Assembly: GCF_030814215.1 (NCBI RefSeq) | Contig: NZ_JAUSUT010000001.1 | Location: 5,952,001-6,016,000, forward strand | DNA: 64,000 bases | Direction: 5' to 3' | Source: Amycolatopsis thermophila | GTDB taxonomy: Bacteria > Actinomycetota > Actinomycetes > Mycobacteriales > Pseudonocardiaceae | In this document: positions 19,735 to 27,770 of the stretch, piece after piece | How the letters are laid out: every line of letters begins with the position of its first letter | How positions within the stretch are numbered: the stretch's first letter is position 1 | The notes under the pieces: generated by a model | The model's input: only the letters and a program-made list of their open reading frames with translations | Databases searched by the model: none | Told to the model about the DNA's origin: nothing | Program-made: the position numbers and the translations under genes

Positions 19735-21224
19735 GCCGGCACGCGGTCCCCGGCGCGCTGTGCGCGCAACAGGACCAGCGCCTGGATCCCGGTGTAGGCG
19801 AGCAGGACCGCACCGGCCGCCGCGCTGATCTGCATGCCGTGCACGAACGCCTCCTTCGCCGTGGACAGCAGCGCTTCGGCCCGGCCGGCGGGCAGGGTGG
19901 CGGCCGTGGCGACCGCCCCGCCGAGGGTGTCGCGCGCGGCCTCCCCCGCCCCGGACGGCACCCCGGCGCGGTAGGCCGCCGACGCGATGCTGCCGAGCAC
20001 CGCCGTGCCGAGGGCACCGCCCAGTTCGAACCCGGTCTCGGAGATCGCCGATGCCGCGCCGGCCCGTTCGGGTGGCGCGGCCGTGACGATCAGGTCGTTG
20101 GTGAGCGTCTCGGACAGCGACACCCCGAACCCGACGAGCGCCATGCCGGACACCAGCACCGCGAGTCCACTGTGGACGCCCAGCGCGACCAGGGACCCGA
20201 ACCCGGCCGCCGCGACGAGCAGTCCCCCGCCGATCAGCCACCGAACCGGGAACCGCCGGGACAGGCGCGCCGCGGCGAACGCCCCCCCGACCCCGGCCAC
20301 GGTGGCGGGCAGCAGCCACAACGCCGCTGCCAGCGGTCGCATCCCGAGGACGAGCTGCAGGTACTGCGGCACCAGGAACAGCAGCCCGACGAGGGCGAAC
20401 ACCCCGAGCGTGTTCGTCAGCACCGACGCGCTGAACCGCCGATCCCGGAACAGGGCAAGGTCCAGCATCGGGTCCGGCAGCGCGCGCTGCCGGCGCACGA
20501 ACACCACGCCCAGCCCCACGCCGGCCAGCACGCTCAGGGCGGCGATCGGACCGGCGCCGTGCTCGGCGAACCGCTTGATGCCGTAGACCACGGGCAGCAC
20601 CGCCGCCAGGGACAGCAGCGCCGAAGCCGGGTCGAAACGGCCCGGGTCCGGGTCGCGCGACTCGGGCAGCAGGACCGGTCCGGCGACCAGCAGCACCAGC
20701 ATCACCGGCACGTTGATCAGGAACACCGAGCCCCACCAGAAGTGCTCGAGCAGCCAGCCGCCGAGCACCGGGCCCAGCGCCATGCCGCCGGAGAATCCGG
20801 CGCCCCACACCGCGATCGCGGTCCGCCACCGCACCGGGTCGGTGAAGAGGGTGCGGATCAGCGCCAGTGTCGAGGGCATCAGGGTCGCCCCGCCGACGCC
20901 GAGCAGCGCCCGCGCCGCGATGAGCATGAGCGGGCCGGCCGCGAACGCGGCGAGCACCGACGCGGCACCGAACGCGAACGCGCCCGCCAGCAGCAGCCGG
21001 CGCCGGCCGATCCGGTCCCCGAGCGTGCCCATCAACACCAGCAGCCCGCCGAGCACGAACGAGTAGATGTCGACGATCCACAGCTGCTCGGCGCCGCTGG
21101 GCGCGAGGTCCTCGCTCAGGTACGGCAGCGCGAACCCGAGCACCGTCATGTCCACGCTGATCAGCAGGACCGGCAGCACCAGCACCGCCAGCGCCACCCA
21201 GTCCCGGCGTCCCCCGACCATCAC
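19731..21224 (-). CDS. DHA2-family MFS multidrug exporter
   Basis: Drug:H+ antiporter of 497 residues with about 14 predicted membrane helices. Motifs include LPVLLISVDMTVLGFALPYL in helix 1 with the D-x-T-V pattern of DHA2 proteins, LMGTLGDRIGRRRLLL (motif A) after helix 2, and WRTAIAVWGAGFSGGMALGPVLGG (motif C) in helix 5. It is divergent from a TetR gene, and both start regions carry one copy of a shared 14-base site, so it is almost certainly the repressor's target. Substrate unknown. Confidence 0.92.
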   Translation of the reverse strand: MMVGGRRDWVALAVLVLPVLLISVDMTVLGFALPYLSEDLAPSGAEQLWIVDIYSFVLGGLLVLMGTLGDRIGRRRLLLAGAFAFGAASVLAAFAAGPLMLIAARALLGVGGATLMPSTLALIRTLFTDPVRWRTAIAVWGAGFSGGMALGPVLGGWLLEHFWWGSVFLINVPVMLVLLVAGPVLLPESRDPDPGRFDPASALLSLAAVLPVVYGIKRFAEHGAGPIAALSVLAGVGLGVVFVRRQRALPDPMLDLALFRDRRFSASVLTNTLGVFALVGLLFLVPQYLQLVLGMRPLAAALWLLPATVAGVGGAFAAARLSRRFPVRWLIGGGLLVAAAGFGSLVALGVHSGLAVLVSGMALVGFGVSLSETLTNDLIVTAAPPERAGAASAISETGFELGGALGTAVLGSIASAAYRAGVPSGAGEAARDTLGGAVATAATLPAGRAEALLSTAKEAFVHGMQISAAAGAVLLAYTGIQALVLLRAQRAGDRVPA

Positions 21225-21243
21225 GATCCCAACCCTGTTCTGA

Positions 21244-21257
21244 ACAGTCCAGACGGT
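21244..21257 (-). promoter_or_regulatory. TetR operator, exporter side
   Basis: On the minus strand this reads ACCGTCTGGACTGT, differing by one base from the site at 21283-21296 and in opposite orientation. It lies 20 bases upstream of the exporter start. Confidence 0.7.
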
Positions 21258-21282
21258 ACAGTTTGCCCCCCATCGAAAGTAA

Positions 21283-21296
21283 ACCGTCTGGACGGT
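21283..21296 (+). promoter_or_regulatory. TetR operator, regulator side
   Basis: ACCGTC-TG-GACGGT is a perfect 14-base palindrome located 14 bases before the tetR start codon. The region of 21252-21301 also shows an 11-base direct repeat (GACGGTACAGT) present once at each site. Confidence 0.75.
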
Positions 21297-21309
21297 ACAG
21301 TCAAGCGGT

Positions 21310-21840
21310 ATGGGACGTCCTTCAGTGCGCGAGCAGGTCCTGGACGCCTACCAGGACATCCTCATCGAGAGCGGTTCGGCCGCGGTCACCCTCGACGCCG
21401 TCGCGGCACGGGCGAAGGTGTCGAAGGGCGGGTTGCTGTACCACTTCGGGTCGAAGGACGCCCTGCTCGACGGCCTGGTCGACCGCCTGCTGCGGCTGAC
21501 CGCGGCCGACGTCGAGTACGCCCGCGCCGCCCCGGAAGGCGTCGTGCGCTACTTCCTGCTCTCCTCGGTCACCGACGCCGACCTGGCCAAACCCGCCCAC
21601 CGCGCCGCGGTCGCCGCATTGCGCCTCGTCGGCAGCGAGCCGAAGGTGACCGACGCGATGACCGAGGTCGGCCGGCGCTGGTCGGACCTGCTCGCCCAGC
21701 ACATCGAGGACCCCCTCACCGCCGAGATCGTCGGCCTCCTCGGCGACGGGCTCTACCTGCGAGCCACCCTCGGCGGCCCGGCGCCGCAACCGTTCCTCGA
21801 CCGGCTCCCCGAAGCCCTCCGCCGGCTGGGCCTGTCCTGA
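21310..21840 (+). CDS. TetR-family repressor of the adjacent exporter
   Basis: Repressor of 176 residues. Residues 1-50 are the TetR HTH (VREQVLDAYQDILIESG, VTLDAVAARAKVSKGGLLYHFGSKDALL), and the rest is a helical ligand domain of the shorter TetR_C type. ATG at 21310. It is divergent from the DHA2 exporter with two matching operators between them, so it should repress both genes until an exported drug binds. Confidence 0.92.
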   Translation: MGRPSVREQVLDAYQDILIESGSAAVTLDAVAARAKVSKGGLLYHFGSKDALLDGLVDRLLRLTAADVEYARAAPEGVVRYFLLSSVTDADLAKPAHRAAVAALRLVGSEPKVTDAMTEVGRRWSDLLAQHIEDPLTAEIVGLLGDGLYLRATLGGPAPQPFLDRLPEALRRLGLS

Positions 21841-21856
21841 GCCGGCGGCGCGGGGG

Positions 21857-22441
21857 TCAGCACCGGTCGTAGTGGGCGATGATCACGCCCTTCGTCGTGG
21901 TGACGCTGCCGGTGAGCGCGAACTCGGTGAGCGGCGCCGGGCCGTCGAACAGGCGCGCGCCGGAGCCGAGGGTCAGCGGGTGGATCAGCAGCGTGTAGCG
22001 GTCGATCAGGCCGGCGGCGTGCAGGGTGCGCACGAGCGAGACGCTGCCGATGATCGACAGGTCCTTGCCGGGCCGCGACTTCAGGTCGGCCACCGTCCGG
22101 ACGGCGTCGCCCCGGAGCAGCACCGAGTTGGGCCAGGCGCCGGCGTCCTCCAGGGTCGTCGAGGCGACGTACTTGGTGGCGGCGTTCATGTGCGTGGTGA
22201 ACGGGTTGCCGTCGGTGCGCCGTCCCCACGCGGCGATGAAGTCCTGCCAGGTGCGCCGTCCGAAGAGCATGTCCCCCGGCCGGTTCATGCCCTGGGCCAT
22301 CTCCCCGGCCACGACCGCGTCCTGGTAGCGGGTGCCCCAACCGCCGTGGGCGAAGCCGCCGCGGGTGTCCTCGTCGGGACGGCCGAGCCCCTGCGCGACG
22401 CCGTCGAGGGTGATGCTCAGGGTGACGCTGATCGAACGCAT
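21857..22441 (-). CDS. RibD C-terminal/dihydrofolate reductase-like protein
   Basis: Protein of 194 residues with the reductase fold shared by DHFR and RibD. It starts MRSISVTLSITLDGVAQG, has the MLFGRRTWQDFIAAW helix, the cofactor segment DLSIIGSVSLVRTLHAAGLIDRYTLLIHP, and a beta-strand end (LTEFALTGSVTTTKGVII). Such proteins are widespread in actinomycetes as putative NADPH-dependent reductases, though most have no tested substrate. ATG at 22441 is chosen because AAGGA lies 7 bases upstream. It converges with the tetR gene. Confidence 0.85.
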   Translation of the reverse strand: MRSISVTLSITLDGVAQGLGRPDEDTRGGFAHGGWGTRYQDAVVAGEMAQGMNRPGDMLFGRRTWQDFIAAWGRRTDGNPFTTHMNAATKYVASTTLEDAGAWPNSVLLRGDAVRTVADLKSRPGKDLSIIGSVSLVRTLHAAGLIDRYTLLIHPLTLGSGARLFDGPAPLTEFALTGSVTTTKGVIIAHYDRC

Positions 22442-22841
22442 CGGGATGTCCTTTCCGCTCGCGCGGCCGCCGTCGGCGGCCGTCACCAACTACACGAACG
22501 CCGAGCGCCCGGATCGACATCGCCGCGCCGGGAAACCGGTGTATCCCGGGCGTAGATCACGTAGATGTTCTCGCGCCGGATCGGGTTGCCGCCGCCCCGG
22601 TCGTCGTCGCGTTGCAGCACCGCCGCGACGGCGGTGATCCACACGGCCCGGTGCGTTCCGGCGCGGGGAGTTCACTGAGCCGGTTGTGCGAAAGCGCCTC
22701 GTTTTCCAGCGACGGCCGCTCCACCCCCGTGCACCATTCGACGTGCTGGACCATCGGGTGCGGCGGGATTTCGCAGCGTGTCCCACCTGCGCGTGCTTCG
22801 GGAAAGCGATTTCGCGCCCGCGCGCGAGACACCTCGGCGCC
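22442..22841. other. Region with a possible broken minus-strand gene
   Basis: No clean gene. On the minus strand two frames have coding-like sequence: VQHVEWCTGVERPSLENEAL with SHNRLSELPAPERTG (about 22740-22650), and VWITAVAAVLQRDDDRGGG with NPIRRENIYVIYARDTP (about 22640-22540). One frameshift near 22645 would join them into a protein of roughly 100 residues of unknown family. It could also be chance in such GC-rich DNA. Confidence 0.3.
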
Positions 22842-23099
22842 CTGAGCACGCCTGGACATTCACCCGAACTCGTGGTCCTGATGCGAAACCTCCCCGGCTC
22901 GGCCCCCGGAAACGGCCGCCGCTCGCTAGGGTGCCGCCCGTGGTCCCACCCCCTTCCGGCCTCCAGCGCCCTGAGCACGCCTGGACATTCACCCGAACTC
23001 GTGGTCCTGATGCGAAACCTCCCCGGCTCGGCCCCCGGAAACGGCCGCCGCTCGCTAGGGTGCCGCCCGTGGTCCCACCCCCTTCCGGCCTCCAGCGCC
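22842..23099 (+). repeat. Exact 129-bp tandem duplication carrying the promoter and start of the L,D-transpeptidase gene
   Basis: Bases 22842-22970 are repeated without visible change as 22971-23099. Each copy contains a TAGGGT box (22927-22932 and 23056-23061) followed after seven bases by a GTG (22940 and 23069). The length is 43 codons, so the frame is kept across both copies and the first GTG would give the same protein with 43 extra residues. The identity of the copies suggests a recent event. Confidence 0.95.
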
Positions 23100-23605
23100 A
23101 GACCTGCTGGGCCGCGATCGCCGCACTCGCGCTCCTCTCCGGCCGGCTCGTGCTGGACGCGCCGGCACCCGGACCGGCCGCCGCGCCCGCGGCGCGGCCC
23201 GTCCCGCCACCACCGCTGGTCGGCACCGCCCCGCCCGCGCCCCGCACCGAACTGTGCCCGGACACCGCGCGGGTCTGCGTCGACGAGGAACGTCGGCTGA
23301 GCTGGCTCCAGCACGACGGCGAGATCACCTACGGCCCGGTGCCGATCATGCCCGGCACCGCCGCCGCGCCGGACTCGGTCGCCACGCCCCGCGGCGTCTT
23401 CCGGGTCGCGTGGAAGGACGCCGACCACACCAGCGCCGAGTTCGGCGACCCGATGAACCACGCCGTGTTCTTCGCGCCCGGGGGCATCGCCTTCCACGAG
23501 GGCAGCCTCGACAGCCCGTCGCACGGCTGCGTCCACCTCTCCGCCCGCGACGCGGCGCTGTTCTTCGACGCGCTCCCGGTCGGCTCCGAGGTCGCCGTGT
23601 TCTGA
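23069..23605 (+). CDS. L,D-transpeptidase (YkuD domain), cell-wall crosslinking
   Basis: Secreted or membrane-anchored enzyme of 178 residues. The N-terminus has one hydrophobic helix (CWAAIAALALLSGRLVL, residues about 11-27) and a Pro/Ala linker. Residues about 65-178 form a minimal YkuD domain with the catalytic motif HEGSLDSPSHGCVHLS, the nucleophile being the Cys. It would make 3-3 crosslinks or anchor proteins to peptidoglycan. GTG 23069 follows a TAGGGT box by seven bases, as in leaderless genes. The upstream duplicate offers an in-frame GTG at 22940. Confidence 0.85.
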   Translation: MVPPPSGLQRQTCWAAIAALALLSGRLVLDAPAPGPAAAPAARPVPPPPLVGTAPPAPRTELCPDTARVCVDEERRLSWLQHDGEITYGPVPIMPGTAAAPDSVATPRGVFRVAWKDADHTSAEFGDPMNHAVFFAPGGIAFHEGSLDSPSHGCVHLSARDAALFFDALPVGSEVAVF

Positions 23606-23656
23606 GCCGCGGTGCTGGTGGTCGACCTGTCCTGGGCCTCGCCGCGCCGTGAGCGC

Positions 23657-24628
23657 TCACAGCCAGTCGCGCCGCTTGAACATCACGTACAGCGCGGCCG
23701 ACAGCACCACGATCACCGCCGTCGAGAGCCAGAATCCCCACGGCTGGTCGAATCCCGGGTACGGGACGTTCTGCCCGTAGAACCCGGTGATCGCCGTCGG
23801 CACCGCGATGATCGCCGCCCAGCTGGTGACCTTCTTCATGATCATGTTGAGCCGGTTGCCCTGCAGGCTCAGCTGCGTCTCGCGGATCGTGGTGACCAGG
23901 TCCCGCAACGACTCCGTCCACTCCGTCGCCCGCAGCACGTGGTCGTACACGTCCTGGTAGTACGGGGTGAGCGTCTCGTCGACGAGGTGGTGGTCGCGCC
24001 GCATGAGGGCGTTCACCACCTCGCGCATCGGCAGCACGACCCGCCGCAGCGACACCAGGCTCTTGCGCAGCCGCAGCGAGCGGCGCTGCATCGCGGTGTG
24101 GTCGACCTGTTCGGCGAACACACCGTCCTCGAGCCCCTCGATCTTGTCGTCCATCGCCTGCACCGCCGCGAAGTGGCTGTCCACGATGTAGTCGAGCAGA
24201 CCGTGCACGAGGTAGCCGACGCCGCTCTTGGCGAGGTCGGCCGACTCGTCCCAGCGCCGCACGACCTCCTCGATGTCGAAGTGCTCGTCCTTGCGCACGG
24301 TCACCAGGGCGCGGTCGGTGAGGAACGCGGCCAGCTCGCTGGTGGTCAGCTCGCCGGTGCCGGGGTCGAGCCGGACCGAGTAGGCGGTGAGGAAGCAATG
24401 GCTTTCGTAGCGGTCCAGTTTGGGCCGCTGGTGCTCGTGCACCGCGTCCTCGACGGCGAGGCGGTGCAGGCCGAGCTCCTCGCTGATGGTGGCCAGATCG
24501 TCCTCGGTCGGCATGACGAGGTCGAGCCACACCACCGTCGCCGGATCCTCGAGATATTCGGACATTTCAGCCGCCGGGAAGTTCTCGGACTCCAGAACGC
24601 CGTGGCGGTAGACGCGGGTGCGGGCCAT
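23657..24628 (-). CDS. CorA-family divalent cation transporter
   Basis: Transporter of 323 residues. The N-terminal 250 residues form the cytoplasmic funnel, with long charged helices around residues 170-255. Two membrane helices lie at about 262-282 and 295-315, and the tail is basic (MFKRRDWL). The pore signature after the first helix is Y-G-Q-N in place of the classical Y-G-M-N of CorA, followed by VPYPGF. This keeps the Gly and Asn but changes the middle residue, so metal preference (Mg, Co, or Zn) is uncertain. ATG at 24628. Divergent from a Gfo/Idh gene. Confidence 0.88.
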   Translation of the reverse strand: MARTRVYRHGVLESENFPAAEMSEYLEDPATVVWLDLVMPTEDDLATISEELGLHRLAVEDAVHEHQRPKLDRYESHCFLTAYSVRLDPGTGELTTSELAAFLTDRALVTVRKDEHFDIEEVVRRWDESADLAKSGVGYLVHGLLDYIVDSHFAAVQAMDDKIEGLEDGVFAEQVDHTAMQRRSLRLRKSLVSLRRVVLPMREVVNALMRRDHHLVDETLTPYYQDVYDHVLRATEWTESLRDLVTTIRETQLSLQGNRLNMIMKKVTSWAAIIAVPTAITGFYGQNVPYPGFDQPWGFWLSTAVIVVLSAALYVMFKRRDWL

Positions 24629-24682
24629 ACGCCAACGCTAGGCTGTGCCGCGGACGAGCGCATCGAAGAGCTGGGGGTCGCG

Positions 24683-25678
24683 GTGGAGCCACTACGCATC
24701 GGCATCCTGGGGGCCGCCCGCATCGCCGGGACCGCGATCGCCGCGCCCGCCCGCGAGACCGGGCACCGGCTGGTCGCGGTCGCCGCGCGGGACCGGCAGC
24801 GCGCCGAGGCGTTCGCCGCGGCGCACGGCGTCGAGCGCGTGACCGGCTCCTACGAGGCCCTGCTGGCCGACGATGAGATCGACGTCGTCTACAACCCGCT
24901 GCCCAACGGGCTGCACGGCCGGTGGAACCTCGCCGCGGTGCGCGCGGGCAAGCACGTGCTGACCGAGAAACCGTTCGCCGCCAACGCGGACGAGGCCCGC
25001 GAGGTCGCCGGCGCGGCCGCACGCGCCGGGGTGCGGATCATGGAGGCCTTCCACTACGTCTACCACCCGGTTCTGCTGCGGCTGCACGAAATCCTGGCCA
25101 CCGGTGAGCTGGGCGAGCTGCGCGCTGCCCAGACGCGGCTGCTCATCCCGGCTCCCGGCGACGACGATCCGCGGTGGTCGTTCGAGCTGGCCGGCGGTGC
25201 GCTGATGGACGTCGGGTGTTACGGGCTGCACGCGCTGCGCGGCCTCGCGCCGTGGGCCGGTGGCGCGCCGGCCCTGCGGTCGGCCCACGGGACCGCGCGG
25301 GCCGGGCGTCCGGGCGTGGACGAGACGATGGAGGCCCGGCTGGAGTTCCCCGGCGGCGCTCGCGCGACCATGCGGTGCGACATGGCGGCCGACGAGGTGA
25401 CCTTCGCCCTGAACGTGACCGGCACGCGCGGCGAGGCCACCGCCGTCAACTACGTGCGCCCGGACTCCGACGACCGGATCCTGGTGCGCACACCGGACGG
25501 CGACCGCGTGGAGCACCCCGGGCGACGGCCGTCGTACTCGTTCCAGCTGGAGGCCTTCGCCGCGCACGTGCGCGAGGGCGCGCCGCTGCGCAACGACCCC
25601 GCCGACGCGGTCGCGACGATGACCCTCATCGACGAGTGCTACCGCGCCGCGGGGTTCCCGGTGCGCCCGCGGGCGTAG
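24683..25678 (+). CDS. Gfo/Idh/MocA-family oxidoreductase
   Basis: NAD(P)-dependent dehydrogenase of 331 residues. Residues 1-120 are a Rossmann fold (RIGILGAARIAGTAIAAPA, then YNPLPNGLHGRWNLAAVRAGKHVLTEKPF), with the EKP catalytic lysine. The remaining part is the beta-sheet substrate domain, including MDVGCYGLHALR in place of the usual DxGxHxxD. GTG 24683, preceded by GGGGG, is used. The family oxidises or reduces sugars and cyclitols, and also dihydrodiols (the AFHYVYHP segment is common in dimeric dihydrodiol dehydrogenase-like members). Substrate not predictable. Single gene. Confidence 0.85.
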   Translation: MEPLRIGILGAARIAGTAIAAPARETGHRLVAVAARDRQRAEAFAAAHGVERVTGSYEALLADDEIDVVYNPLPNGLHGRWNLAAVRAGKHVLTEKPFAANADEAREVAGAAARAGVRIMEAFHYVYHPVLLRLHEILATGELGELRAAQTRLLIPAPGDDDPRWSFELAGGALMDVGCYGLHALRGLAPWAGGAPALRSAHGTARAGRPGVDETMEARLEFPGGARATMRCDMAADEVTFALNVTGTRGEATAVNYVRPDSDDRILVRTPDGDRVEHPGRRPSYSFQLEAFAAHVREGAPLRNDPADAVATMTLIDECYRAAGFPVRPRA

Positions 25679-25691
25679 GCGAGGGCAGCGC

Positions 25692-26945
25692 TCAGGCCTC
25701 CGGCTGCCGCCCGGACGCCCAAGCGGCCTCAGCGGTCTTCTGGATGTCCAGCAGCTGCCGGACCGCGTCCTGGGTGCCCTTCACCGGCCAGGACCAGTAC
25801 TCCTTGATGTTGTCGGAGTCGGCGATCCACTGCTTGAAGATCGTGTACGACTCCGGGTGCTCGTCGCGCAGCCAGTTCTCGATCTTCTTGTACTGGCCCC
25901 ATTGCTCGGGCATCTTGGCCTTGAGCCACTCCTCGTGCGCCTTGGTCCACGGGCCCTTCGGCGGCGTCAGGTCGCCGGCCGCGGTGTGGTAGGAGCCGGA
26001 GCTGCTGCCACTGTGGACACTCGCGCCGTCCTCGGCCGTGTGGTAGCTCGATGCTCCACTGTGGACGCTCGCACCGTCGTCGGCGGTGTGGTAGGAGCTG
26101 GCCGGGCTGCCCGGCCGGGTGGGCAGCTCGATCTGCCGCCCGGGGTTCGGCCGGCTCTTCAGCAGGTTCACCAGCTGCTGGGTCCGCGCCCCCGAGCGGG
26201 TGGCCTGCGCGACGACGGCCGCGAGCTTGCTCGCCATCGACGTGGCGGTCAGCGCGGCCTGGGTGACGCTGTAGGCGACGGCCGCGACCACCGATGCGCC
26301 GAACGTGATCACCGCGGTGGCCATCGCGATCAGCACCGCGGAGATGATGTCGCCCAGCACCGTGGTGATCAGGTCGCGGAACAACCCGCGCACGGCCGAG
26401 ATGATCGCCATGTTGGTGTGGATCAGGTAACCGACGATGTCGGTGCCGTGCGCCTTCGACTCCAGGTCCGCGGCCAGCTCCCGCATCCGCGCGGTGAAGG
26501 CGTCCGCGCCGGATCCGGTCCAGCCCGCGACCGCGCCGTCCAGGGACTTGGTCTGATCCTCGCCGATCTTGCGGAGCGACTCGGCGATCCGGTGGACCTC
26601 CTCCCCCAGTTTCTGGATCTCGTCCGGGTCGCCCATGAGCATGTCCAGGGGCTCGCGCAGGAAGCTCACGTGCTCGATCAGCCAGCCCAGGCCGGCCGAG
26701 ATCAGGCTGCCCAGCGGGTTGATGGCGAGCTTGACCGTGTCGACGGCGGAGGCGATCACGCCGAGACCGATCGCCGCGCCGAGCGCGGCCTTGTCCGCCT
26801 CGTCGGCGGTCCTGATGTCGTCGCAGCTGCGGATGAGGAACGTGTACGAGTCGAGGAAACCGGCGCCGGAGAACTGGTTGGTGCTCGTGATCACGACCCC
26901 GGCACCGAAGTCCGGCTCGGCGCTCGGGTCGAACCCGGTGGTCAT
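25692..26945 (-). CDS. WXG100-like ESX (type VII) secretion-associated protein with YHT repeats
   Basis: Protein of 417 residues. Residues 90-190 form a long helical WXG100-type hairpin with WTGSGADAFTARM at the turn. Residues 190-250 contain two hydrophobic stretches (LITTVLGDIISAVLIAMATAVITFGASVVAAVAYSV as one region). Residues about 280-325 hold three copies of a 16-residue repeat (SSYHTADDGASVHSG). The C-terminal 85 residues (from PPKGPWTKAHEEWLKAKMP) form a compact, aromatic-rich domain I do not recognise, possibly an effector. ATG 26945 overlaps the stop of the EspC-type gene upstream. Confidence 0.75.
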   Translation of the reverse strand: MTTGFDPSAEPDFGAGVVITSTNQFSGAGFLDSYTFLIRSCDDIRTADEADKAALGAAIGLGVIASAVDTVKLAINPLGSLISAGLGWLIEHVSFLREPLDMLMGDPDEIQKLGEEVHRIAESLRKIGEDQTKSLDGAVAGWTGSGADAFTARMRELAADLESKAHGTDIVGYLIHTNMAIISAVRGLFRDLITTVLGDIISAVLIAMATAVITFGASVVAAVAYSVTQAALTATSMASKLAAVVAQATRSGARTQQLVNLLKSRPNPGRQIELPTRPGSPASSYHTADDGASVHSGASSYHTAEDGASVHSGSSSGSYHTAAGDLTPPKGPWTKAHEEWLKAKMPEQWGQYKKIENWLRDEHPESYTIFKQWIADSDNIKEYWSWPVKGTQDAVRQLLDIQKTAEAAWASGRQPEA

Positions 26946-27259
26946 GACCGCCCCTCCGTCTTCAGGATGTCCGCGTGGACCGCGTCGGTCCCGCGGTAGG
27001 CCTCAGCCGCAGCACGCACGTTCTCGGCCTCGGCGGTGCAGACCTCGGCCGCGGACGCCACCTGGCCGGCGAGCACCCCGAGCGCGATGCGGGTGGGGAT
27101 GCCGAGAACCTGGCCGACCGCGACGCCGAACGCGTTGATGTCGCCGCCGTTGACCTCGCGGACCCGCTCGGCCTCGGCGTGCACGCGGCCGGCCCGGTCG
27201 CCCAGCCCGCCGGCGTAGGTGTCCAGGACCTCGGGGTCGACCTCGTAGCCGCCGCTCAC
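26942..27259 (-). CDS. EspC-type (T7SS ESX-1) small secretion target
   Basis: Small helical protein of 105 residues. It begins VSGGYEVDPEVLDTYAGGLG and shows the two-helix EspC/DUF2580 pattern, VRAAAEAYRGTDAVHADIL at the end being typical. The GTG start at 27259 overlaps the YbaB-like stop as GTGA, and its stop overlaps the next gene as ATGA, so all three genes are translated in coupling. In mycobacteria EspC is co-secreted by ESX-1. Here it likely accompanies the WXG100-like protein. No ESX core genes are in the window. Confidence 0.75.
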   Translation of the reverse strand: MSGGYEVDPEVLDTYAGGLGDRAGRVHAEAERVREVNGGDINAFGVAVGQVLGIPTRIALGVLAGQVASAAEVCTAEAENVRAAAEAYRGTDAVHADILKTEGRS

Positions 27260-27684
27260 CACGGGCGGCCGTCCGCTTCGTCGTCCTCGGCCGCTTCGGC
27301 GCGGGACTCGGTCCCGGCCGCGGGTTCGTCCTCCGCGGCCCCCTCGGGGACGGGCGGCAGGAACGACCGCACGACCTCCATCACCTCGGTGTCGCCGGCC
27401 AGCGGTTCGAGCGCGCCGGCGACCTCGTGCGCGACCTTCGCCTGCGCCTGACCGAAGGTCCGCATGATCGTGTCGGTGAGCCGCGACGCGGTCCCGGACA
27501 TGGCGCGCTCGTCGATGTGCAGCGACCGGAGCGCACCGCCCGGGCCCGCGGTCACCCGGACCAGCCCGTCCGGAGAGGTGACCGTGCCGGCGGCCTCGGT
27601 CAGCTGTTCCCGCAACCGCAGGCTCTTGCCGCGCAGGTCGTCGACGCGGCGCTGGAAGTCCGCGAGCCACTGTTCGGTGTCCAC
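27256..27684 (-). CDS. YbaB/EbfC-family nucleoid-associated protein
   Basis: Protein of 142 residues, first gene of the secretion operon. Residues 1-100 match the YbaB fold used in actinobacterial ESX-type operons (long helix EQWLADFQRRVDDLRGK, then the strand pair TSPDGLVRVTAGPGGALRSLHID and a second long helix). The acidic tail (EDEPAAGTESRAEAAEDDE) is unstructured. The GTG start lies six bases after a TACCGT box at 27696-27691, which suggests a leaderless mRNA. Such YbaB members pair with EspC and WXG genes in many Pseudonocardiaceae operons. Role in DNA binding is not shown. Confidence 0.75.
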   Translation of the reverse strand: MDTEQWLADFQRRVDDLRGKSLRLREQLTEAAGTVTSPDGLVRVTAGPGGALRSLHIDERAMSGTASRLTDTIMRTFGQAQAKVAHEVAGALEPLAGDTEVMEVVRSFLPPVPEGAAEDEPAAGTESRAEAAEDDEADGRPW

Positions 27685-27770
27685 CGCGCCACGGTAGTGA
27701 TCTTGGCGCACAACGGGACGAGCCTCACGTGAACGCCCGGTGGCCGCGGGGTGACCGGTAACGTCGTGGC

